DNA of 60,000 nt from contig RPFO01000076.1 of assembly GCA_009746045.1 (NCBI GenBank), positions 1,366,114 through 1,426,113 on the forward strand, given 5' to 3'. The stretch is from Mesostigma viride (taxonomy: Eukaryota; Streptophyta; Mesostigmatophyceae; Mesostigmatales; Mesostigmataceae). A program made the position numbers and the translations under genes. Positions 50,371-58,020 of the stretch are shown in pieces. A model generated the notes under the pieces. That model worked only from the letters and a program-made list of their open reading frames with translations, did no database searches and was not told the origin of the DNA. Each line of letters opens with the position of its first letter. Position 1 is the first letter of the stretch.

Positions 50371-50843
50371 AGTTAGACTGCGGTGGGATATATTGCTTGA
50401 GAACACTGAAAGCTGTGAGCAATGAATTGCTTGGTTCATTAGAAAATAGGTTTACCCTTTATCAACGTTCCTCTCACCGGCTGCGCCGCCAGTGACCGTT
50501 GGGTGCAGACCGTTGGCCCGAGGCCGCACGATGACAGGTAGCTGCCTAGTCACTGCATCGTGCGATCACAAATCAATGCACGCTGCAGTACGGTCCCTAT
50601 CTAGGATACTCTAGTACCGTCCAATGACAGGACACTACGTATACTGGGTACTGACATCTGTCACGTACCTCAGTACCCAAAGTACCTATCTAGGGAAACG
50701 TATGCGACTCGACTAGCATCCCTATCTGCATAGCCCACGTGGTATTTATATTCACATACCAACGTGGGTTTACAAGGCTTATTCATACGTTGTATTCACA
50801 ATGCCTTTGAGACTTAGTCTACAGCAAAGCATGGAGACTAACT
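50371..50843 (-). repeat. Cop3 3' LTR
   Basis: 473 bp; ends AGTTAG and CTAACT. Differs from the other LTR by a C/A change near its edge and one A in an AAAG run. Confidence 0.92.
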
Positions 50844-51217
50844 CCAGTATTGTTTTATTATTTATTTCTTAATGCAGGTCTGCACCCCCAACATTATTGT
50901 TATTGTTTTTAAGTTGATTAGGGGTACAAAAGAGACATGGCTGGTTGAGCCAGGTTGGTTACAGCTGGCTGTTCTGGCCAGGTGTTATATTGCACATTAA
51001 ATAAGGTGTACACAGCTGGCTGGTTTGGCCAGGTACTGAAGCACACATTAAGTAAATGGATACAAAGCTTGTGTCCTCAAGCTGCAAATGGATACAAATC
51101 TGACCTAGCCAGCACTCACACCCCACAACGAATGTGTTGAATTTTATGGCGCCCAGCAGCTATCGCTGTGGTAAGGGGGTGTGGTGGTTGTGTACTGTGC
51201 TATGGCCAGTCATTTAT
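50844..51217 (-). other. Cop3 3' untranslated region
   Basis: No coding motif. A roughly 50-bp phrase with CAGCTGGCTG and TGGCCAGGT repeats twice (50965-51045). No classical purine tract abuts the LTR; an A-rich stretch on the minus strand does. Confidence 0.5.
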
Positions 51218-51718
51218 TCAAACACTGACTCTGATATCATAGGGGTTCATGTTCTGAAAGAGGAGCTGGTACTGTTGGCCAGCAGCATCCCGCAGCTTCG
51301 TGAGAGCGTCTGCTGGGTTGTCCTCATCATCCACATGAGTCCAGCTGGAAAAGTAGGTGGCCTCCTGTTTGAGGATCACCCAATCCAGGTCAGTGTGGAC
51401 AGCAGCAGAACAGATTTCTTGGTTAGAAAACTGATCACAGATTGCTGTCAGTATAGAGATGTGAGATGACATTGCATGTGCTGCCTGCCTGGGTTTGTAG
51501 CCAGGTGAGCATGTGCTGCAGGGAACGAGCATGCAATGCAGCAGACACCACAGCACGACATTCAGCTGAGTTGCTGCTGCCAGGTTTTCTGCGGTGTAGC
51601 CTGCTGTACCAGGAAGTGAGGGACATGTAATCTGACCTGTTGGTGAGAAAAAACAGCCCTGATTCCCGTGCCCCCATCTGATTGATTGTTCTGCTCTCCA
51701 TGGAGCTGTCCATGACAC
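51218..51718 (-). pseudogene. Cop3 RNase H, C-terminal frame
   Basis: It continues the RNase H after a frame change near 51437: CDQFSNQEICSAAVHTDLDWV, then TYFSSWTHVDDEDNPADALTKL, the Copia RNase H end block. It ends with DIRVSV. The Asp of LYTDSN lies in the preceding frame. Confidence 0.7.
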
Positions 51719-53444
51719 ATTGGATGTGGATGTCTTCCATCAGATTCAGGCCATGGAGGATGAGGGGGGGACAGTCATTGACCAACTTCCTGATGTGACT
51801 GCATTTGATCTTGACTAGAACATCATGGGTGACCCTGCTGATGACAGCTAAGGGAGCCCCACAGATGGCTGACCACCACCCCAGTTTGCCCTGAACAGTG
51901 GCACACATATGTAAGGGGAGGTAGTTGTCCTGCAGCAGATCTAGACAATCTTGGATATATTCTGCAGGAGGGGAGAGAGAGCAGACCCACTGATCTGGCT
52001 GCCTATGCAGCTGCAACATGATGCCACAGAACTGGATGGGGGTTGTGCTCAATTCCACCTGTTTGCCAATCTCATATGATTCCTGGACCTGCTGAATAAA
52101 GGTTTCCACCTCAGCTCTAGGCCCACAAATGAGTTGGTCATCTCCATGCCACACAAAGAACAGCAGTCCAGAGGGGGTGGGTACAACAAAAAAGCATGGG
52201 TCCAGGTCATCATACGTGGCCTTGAGCTTTTTGAATACTTCCTCTGCTGAGTCTCTGAAAATTTTTGGGGCACTGACAAGCCCTTCCACCCCAATGTTGA
52301 TGATAAGGTGGGGCTCATCAATATAAGGTTTCCACACAGCTGGGGTGTCTACCACGTACACCTTCCCTTTCCACACAGATTCAGCCTTTTCTGGGTCCCC
52401 CCTGAGGAAGGCCCTTTTAATATCAGTGGCTTTGCAGACATAGTCTTGGCCTGCATTGAGGTTGTGGAGGAAGAGGGAGAGCATGATCCTGAGTGAGGTT
52501 TGTTGCAGCCCAGGTGTGTATGTTTCCCCTTTTGGCAGTGTGGAGGTCCCCTTTAATTCTGTGACACATGGTCTGGCATGGAAGATTGGGGAGCCCACTT
52601 TTTGTGGTTTTTGTTTGAGAACAAATTTTAATCTGAGCTTTTTGGCTCCCTCTGGCACGTCCCATGAAGGGGTGACAGGCGGTTTGTATTGAGGGTTTTT
52701 GGGGTTGGGCAGGACCCATTCCTGCCTGGCTTGGTGGACAATGGCCATCAGCCACTTGGTAAACCCTTTTTGTGTTTTGCATTCTTGTATGACGTGGGAG
52801 ATTTGGTGGGGTGAGTGCATGGCTATGTCCCACTTACCCAGCCCAAAGGCTGAGGGATGGAGGAACTGGCTGTGCACTAACTTGTCCAGATCAGGGATCT
52901 CCCCTGGTGCATACTGAGTGTTGACTGCCTTGATGACAGCATCCATACCAGGGACAATACTGGAGAGAGGGATTTTAAAGTGGTCCAGAGGAACTGCACC
53001 CACCCCTGTGACACTGAGCTCATTAGCTGAGATAAGCACCCCAGGATAGGATACAAAAGGTTCCCCCAACAAGGTGTTACCAGAGTACCCCTCCACCACC
53101 TGGAAGGGTGTCTGAATACCAAGTATAGGGAGCATCACTTGTCCCACTACATCCAGTGAGCTTTGGCCTGAGAAATCCTGCACCCGTGCCCAAAATGAAG
53201 GTGCAATCTCAAGACCAGGGATGGCTTGTGCACTGATCACACTGACCTGTGCCTGAGTGTCTATTGCCAGGGTCCAGGGGTCCTGACTAGTGCACACAGC
53301 TGAGACTTTTGCCAACCCTGCGGCCACAGCAGCTTGTTGCTTATGTGACCTGTGTAATGCTTGCAAGGCGACTGCCAATCTTGACCTCAGAGCGGGAGGG
53401 TTGGCAGACAATTTGGTGCCTTGGGGCTGAGCTAATGCTTCCAA
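51435..53444 (-). CDS. Cop3 retropepsin-like, RT and RNase H frame
   Basis: 669 codons with no ATG at its upstream limit, so it is probably reached by frameshift from the integrase frame. Retropepsin-like domain at about residues 50-160: LAIDTQAQVSVIS, VQDFSGQSSLDVVG, and NTLLGEPFVSYPGVLI. RT: LRLKFVLKQK, CKATDIKRAFLRGD (motif A), GVEGLVSAPKIF, LFFVWHGDDQLICG (catalytic HGDD), VQGKLGWWSAI. RNase H: CVMDSSMESR, GSSNSAECRAVV, LYTDSN. It would process the polyprotein and copy the RNA. The Gly of the protease D-T-G triad is Gln, and the RT site has His-Gly where Tyr-Val is usual. Confidence 0.86.
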   Translation of the reverse strand: MEALAQPQGTKLSANPPALRSRLAVALQALHRSHKQQAAVAAGLAKVSAVCTSQDPWTLAIDTQAQVSVISAQAIPGLEIAPSFWARVQDFSGQSSLDVVGQVMLPILGIQTPFQVVEGYSGNTLLGEPFVSYPGVLISANELSVTGVGAVPLDHFKIPLSSIVPGMDAVIKAVNTQYAPGEIPDLDKLVHSQFLHPSAFGLGKWDIAMHSPHQISHVIQECKTQKGFTKWLMAIVHQARQEWVLPNPKNPQYKPPVTPSWDVPEGAKKLRLKFVLKQKPQKVGSPIFHARPCVTELKGTSTLPKGETYTPGLQQTSLRIMLSLFLHNLNAGQDYVCKATDIKRAFLRGDPEKAESVWKGKVYVVDTPAVWKPYIDEPHLIINIGVEGLVSAPKIFRDSAEEVFKKLKATYDDLDPCFFVVPTPSGLLFFVWHGDDQLICGPRAEVETFIQQVQESYEIGKQVELSTTPIQFCGIMLQLHRQPDQWVCSLSPPAEYIQDCLDLLQDNYLPLHMCATVQGKLGWWSAICGAPLAVISRVTHDVLVKIKCSHIRKLVNDCPPLILHGLNLMEDIHIQCVMDSSMESRTINQMGARESGLFFLTNRSDYMSLTSWYSRLHRRKPGSSNSAECRAVVSAALHARSLQHMLTWLQTQAGSTCNVISHLYTDSNL

Positions 53445-53464
53445 CCCAGCTACCTCGTGCCTGG

Positions 53465-55047
53465 TTAAGCAATCCCCAGGTTGTGAAGTGGGCCTGGCTT
53501 CACTGAGGGTGGAAGGTTCACAGAGGGTGCTGTGGTGCTGTCAACAGCAGTAATTGGTGGCTCAGAGCTACTGCTGGGCATGCTGGAGTTGCCAGATAGA
53601 AGTAGTGAGTCCATGCTTAAAGACTCTTCCCCAGGCACGTCTGCCATGGGAGAATAATACTTCTTAATTCTATGACAGCTCACCCTGTGACGCTTCCCAT
53701 TGATATTGTGCTTGACCTCCACGGTCTTGCTGTTTTTGGTAAATCCACGGATGGTAACTGGACCTAGCCAAGTTCCAACCTTACCAAAGCTGTTTTCCTT
53801 GTAATAGAGAACTTGATCACCTTTTTGGAATACTGGCCTGGAATGGGTTTTATCTTTTTCTGCCAGTTTTGCTGAGGTTTGTGCACGTGCAGTGTTGTAC
53901 AGTGCTATCACCTCTGGGGGATATACACCTGCCTGCAGGCCTGCTGGGATTACTTCACCCCACGTGGCATGCAAGACAGGTCTCATGTTTAGGGTTGTGC
54001 ACATTTCATGACACCAGAGTGCCCTGTCACAATAGACCCCTGAAGTAGCATCCTTGGAAGGATTTTTGGCTAGTAGGGTTTTGACAGATCTGATGGTTCT
54101 TTCAATGACCCCCTGACCCTCATGATCTTCCAGCCCAGCAATCTCTATTGCTTCACACCCTTCCAGGTCAGTCAGACAAGAAAATTGTTGATCAAGCAAA
54201 ATTCTGTCAACTGGGTAGAATCTGGGTAAAGCAATCATGAGTGCAACACGTAGCTGCCCTGCAGACATGCCAGGTAGGGGTTCCATTACTGTGAACCTGG
54301 ACCATGAGTCTTTTAGGATCAGGTAGGGTTGGACATCTTTGTTGATGTGCATCACATCCCCCACTATCATGCCCCTATTGGTGGAAGGAGTTGCAGTATG
54401 CCATTTTTGAGGTTTGGGGCTATTGAACTGACATTCTTGACAGTGTTGTCTAGCCAGTTTTACTGCATTCCTGAGTTGTTTTCCCATGCTACTACCCCCC
54501 AGCCGTCTGGCCAGTTCCTCAGCCACTGTTTCATGACCCATGGCTAGGTGCAGCTGATGAGCAAGCTCCTTGATATCTATGGAGTTGTCAACAGTAGGGG
54601 TTAGTGCTTTTATGTAAGGTTCCAGAACAGGGTGTTGGGAGGACAGTAAGGTTGCTGCCTCAAAATCAATTATGCCCTGGTTGCCATCCCCAATGGTAAT
54701 GAGATCATCATCCTCAGAGTACATAAGGTGAGTGAACTCACATTGATTTGGGTAGCGAGGCCTGTTGCAACGGCTGCCTGGAGGCCCCAGGGGATGACGT
54801 GCGTGCCAGCAGCCCGGGCAGAGATCCACCCCGTTGGCCAGGGAGTCGTTGTTGGGGCAGTTGTGCCGTGCGTGCCCTCGTTGGAAGCACCTCAGGCACC
54901 TTATGGACCCCCCAGGGTTGCCAGGCTGGTTGTTGTTGTTGTTGTTGTTGTTTCCCTGCTGGGACCGGTTCTGGCCCTGCTGGGACCTGTTGTTGTTGTT
55001 GTTTTGGCCCTGTTGGGACCTGTTGTTATTGTTGCCCTGCTGGGACC

Positions 55048-55078
<31 letters not shown>

Positions 55079-55099
55079 GGGGTTGCCATGCAGGGGCAC
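53465..55099 (-). CDS. Cop3 CCHC knuckle and integrase frame
   Basis: 544 codons. An Asn/Gln-rich stretch (residues 6-60) is encoded by AAC/CAA trinucleotide repeats. The knuckle CLRCFQRGHARHNC is at about 68-81, followed by a second Cys cluster (CPGCWHARH). The integrase zinc region has HQLHLAMGHETVAEEL then CQECQFNSPKP. The catalytic core has Asp in IVGDVMHI, Asp in ILLDQQFS and Glu in GVIERTIRSV. The C-terminal part has VGTWLGPVTIRG and KRHRVSCHRIKKYY. No protease motif lies between knuckle and integrase (about 95 residues). It ends LHNLGIA; the next frame begins within 25 bases. Confidence 0.86.
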
Positions 55100-56301
55100 A
55101 CGGTGCCACGTGTTGCCACGCCCCTGAGAGCCACTGCCCCCTTGGTGGGAGGACTTGTGGGTCTTGGGTGCCCCCCCTGGCTGGCCTGCCCCTTGCGTTT
55201 GTGGCCTTGGACACCCTGGACCTTGGGGTCCTGGGCCTGGTTGTTGCCAGTACCCAGGGGGTCCACTGCCTCCTCGATATAGAGCATGGCAGCTCTGAAG
55301 TTGTCCCAGAGGGACTTGAGGCCTGTAAGCAGGGTAGCCAGGACAGAAGGTTGCAAATTAGCTTTTGTTAGCCAGGTGTGGATGAGATACCTTGGTTGGA
55401 GCTTGAGAAGCTCAAGGTCTTTCTCAATCATTACCCTGTATGTTTTTGCATCCCCAGAGAGGTTATTCTTGTTCACCTTATATGCAGCAAGCCAGTTGAA
55501 ACGTTCTACTGCTTCCATGTGGTTATTGGTAAGCACTAGCTGTTTCAGATCAGTGATAAAGGTAGGCCACTGTTCAATGGCTGCTTCAGGTGTCAGGGTA
55601 CGTTCCTGATAGGTTTGAATCAATGCTCTGATTGCAGGAGATGATTGATGGAATGTGGAGGAGGCCCTGAGAGCCTTAAACTGATGTCTAAGGTTAAGAC
55701 CTTCCATCCCATACTCCAAAGCAAAAACAAATTGCTTAGCTTGTTCAACAGTGTGACCCTCAGGCAAGCCAGCAATATTGATTTTGGATTCCTTTTTATG
55801 AGGGTTAAACACACCTGTGAGAGGGGGGTTGGCCCTCAAGAAGCCGTCGGTTGCTTGTTGCAGGCGGGTGGGGTCCAGGTTGATGGTCCCCCGCTCATAC
55901 CGCGACATCAGGGCGCGCAGGCCCTCGACAGTTTGCAGCTGGTTAGCTGTTAACTGCTGATCTTGCAACGAGGCCAGCTGGGCCTGGAGAATGGCGAGCT
56001 GTTCCAGGACATCCCCGCTCCTTGGGGGGGCCTCAGCAGGCCTGTTGGGTGCCTGTGGCACCTCTGCACCTCCCCCCAGGGCCTCCTGGGGTCCTGGCCA
56101 CCCCCCCTGGTTTGGGAGGGGGCCCCAACCCACAGGGCGAACCTGGGGTGGTGGGGGAGGGGGAGGGGGGGTCATGGTGGCCCTGGGGGAGCCCGGGGGT
56201 GTCCGGGTAACCCCACTGGGTCCAGCCCCATCGGTGGAGGGGCGGGCAGGGGTGTCTGCCTCTGCTCTCCTCCTGGCCTCCTCCCGCATGAGACGCTTCA
56301 T
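54901..56301 (-). CDS. Cop3 gag, second frame (capsid part)
   Basis: 466 codons. After a Pro-rich N-terminus come ERGTINLDPTRLQQATDGF, VEQAKQFVFALEYGMEGLNLRHQF, QTYQERTLTPEAAIEQW and YKVNKNNLSGDAKTYRVMIEKDLE, helical segments typical of a capsid. Its C-terminal 65 residues read the CAA/AAC repeat as Thr; the biologically sensible reading is the Asn/Gln frame of the integrase ORF, which overlaps it by about 200 bp. Its ATG overlaps the stop of the upstream frame as ATGA, but coding similarity upstream (EDEAAFQAALREHEVRKE) suggests the frame really continues from further upstream by frameshift. Confidence 0.75.
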
Positions 56302-57530
56302 CTCCTTGCGTACCTCATGCTCCCGGAGGGCTGCCTGAAAGGCAGCCTCATCCTCGGGTATGTCAGGGAGTGGTCTCCCATGATCATAGCAGGCCGGACT
56401 GGACAGTCCGCCTCTTTGCCCTTCCTCGCACCCAGGGCCAGCAGTCCCTCCTTGTACTGCAGGGGTTGGGGGGGAGAGGGTTTCTTGCTGGTGGTTTCCA
56501 GCGGGGGGGCTTCTTCAGCTACCACCCCATGTTTGGCCAAGATGGCCTCCGTGACCCTGGCTTGGGTGATGGAGGACATGGTTTTAAAGTGTGCTGACCG
56601 AGCAAGCTCGGCCAGGTCTTGACTGTCCGCATAGTCCATGGGATAGTCAGCATTTTTTAAGAGGTCACGTAACCGCTGGGTGGCCTCGCGGTACGCGTCC
56701 GCCATCGCCTGGTGGGTAGCCAGGCGACGGGCGGCTTCCTCTTCATATTCTTGCCGCTTAGCGGCGAGCCGAAAAGCCGCCTCTCGGCGGACCTCTCGGT
56801 CCCGCTGCCGCGCTCGGCGTTCTTCATTTGCCACCAGCGCGGCCTGCTCGACCGCCAGGAGCGCTGGGGTAAGATTGATCTCAGTCTCCCCATCGGGGAG
56901 ACTGGCAGTGTCGGATACCTCATCGTCGGACATTGGTTGTCCGGCGATGGGTTCCACAGGTTTTCGCACCACCCGTGCGAGTTTAATACTCTCCATGTCC
57001 TTCTTCTTGCGAAGAAGGGACGCAGAGGGTCGCCCAAACGTTAGCTCAATGTGGTTATGTCCCTGGGCGAAAGGGACATTAAGGTTTGATGTGGCGGGAC
57101 GAAAGGTAATCGTCCCGTCCGGTGCCACCGAGGCCGTCTGACGGGGCATACGCTCCCGAAGAGATGGCAACGTGGGGCCGGACTGTGGAGCCTCAGTGGG
57201 GTTTACCACCGAGGTCTCCGCAGCCATGGCCGCGCCAGCCGTGGTTGCGGCTGGGGCGGCCGCCGGAGTCGAGGGTAAGCCGGTCTCCCCGGGGGGAGCC
57301 GTCTCGGCCTCCGGCCTCGCAGGGGAGGGGGGTAGGTCGGTCGGCTTTGCAGCCGCCGTCCCCTCGTCCTGGCAACCATTGTGAGTCTTTTTGTTCTTTT
57401 TCTTTTTCTTGGAAATGGCCGCATCGCCAGCCGGCTTCTTGTTGTTGTCTCTGGGCATCCGCCGATCCTGCCCATCATCATCCTCGTTGTAGGTAAGCTT
57501 CTTAGCGACATTCTTGTTCGTGATAGCCAT
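56298..57530 (-). CDS. Cop3 gag, first frame (N-terminal part)
   Basis: 410 codons starting MAITNKNVAKKL, only 18 bases inside the 5' LTR. The N-terminus has KKKKKNKKTH; an Ala/Pro-rich region follows. Then comes a long charged helix that looks like a coiled coil (QAALVANEERRARQRDREV, RLAAKRQEYEEEAARRL). The frame ends at RYARR, where the sensible reading shifts into the next frame near 56370. It would be the structural polyprotein's N-terminal part. Confidence 0.75.
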   Translation of the reverse strand: MAITNKNVAKKLTYNEDDDGQDRRMPRDNNKKPAGDAAISKKKKKNKKTHNGCQDEGTAAAKPTDLPPSPARPEAETAPPGETGLPSTPAAAPAATTAGAAMAAETSVVNPTEAPQSGPTLPSLRERMPRQTASVAPDGTITFRPATSNLNVPFAQGHNHIELTFGRPSASLLRKKKDMESIKLARVVRKPVEPIAGQPMSDDEVSDTASLPDGETEINLTPALLAVEQAALVANEERRARQRDREVRREAAFRLAAKRQEYEEEAARRLATHQAMADAYREATQRLRDLLKNADYPMDYADSQDLAELARSAHFKTMSSITQARVTEAILAKHGVVAEEAPPLETTSKKPSPPQPLQYKEGLLALGARKGKEADCPVRPAMIMGDHSLTYPRMRLPFRQPSGSMRYARR

Positions 57531-57548
57531 GGTAGCAAATAAAATTCA
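57531..57548 (-). promoter_or_regulatory. Cop3 leader and probable primer site, only 18 bases
   Basis: Between LTR and gag ATG the minus strand reads TGAATTTTATTTGCTACC. It does not resemble the initiator-Met primer site TGGTATC. Any primer site must lie in these 18 bases, overlap the LTR, or use another tRNA. Confidence 0.4.
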
Positions 57549-58020
57549 AGTTAGAATGCGGTGGGATATATTGCTTGAGAACACTGAAGCTGTGAGCAAT
57601 GAATTGCTTGGTTCATTAGAAAATAGGTTTACCCTTTATCAACGTTCCTCTCACCGGCTGCGCCGCCAGTGACCGTTGGGTGCAGACCGTTGGCCCGAGG
57701 CCGCACGATGACAGGTAGCTGCCTAGTCACTGCATCGTGCGATCACAAATCAATGCACGCTGCAGTACGGTCCCTATCTAGGATACTCTAGTACCGTCCA
57801 ATGACAGGACACTACGTATACTGGGTACTGACATCTGTCACGTACCTCAGTACCCAAAGTACCTATCTAGGGAAACGTATGCGACTCGACTAGCATCCCT
57901 ATCTGCATAGCCCACGTGGTATTTATATTCACATACCAACGTGGGTTTACAAGGCTTATTCATACGTTGTATTCACAATGCCTTTGAGACTTAGTCTACA
58001 GCAAAGCATGGAGACTAACT
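57549..58020 (-). repeat. Cop3 5' LTR
   Basis: 472 bp, near-identical to 50371-50843, followed by the ACAGA duplication. Confidence 0.92.

Larger units (their letters stand above)
50371..58020 (-). mobile_element. Copia-like element Cop3, complete with LTRs (7.65 kb)
   Basis: LTRs at 50371-50843 and 57549-58020 differ at only a few positions. Both begin AGTTAG and end CTAACT, not the usual TG and CA. A 5-bp duplication ACAGA (50366-50370, 58021-58025) borders it, and Cop1 copy 1 shows the empty site. On the minus strand the order is gag (two frames), CCHC knuckle, integrase, retropepsin-like domain, RT, RNase H. Protease after integrase is unusual for Copia. Several single-base frame changes lie between blocks despite young LTRs. 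Confidence 0.92.

Noticed and set aside
54728-55371. Plus-strand frames of about 180-200 codons rich in Val/Leu or Cys
   Set aside because: Antisense of the Cop3 Asn/Gln repeat tract; hydrophobic runs come from GTT/TTG repeats.
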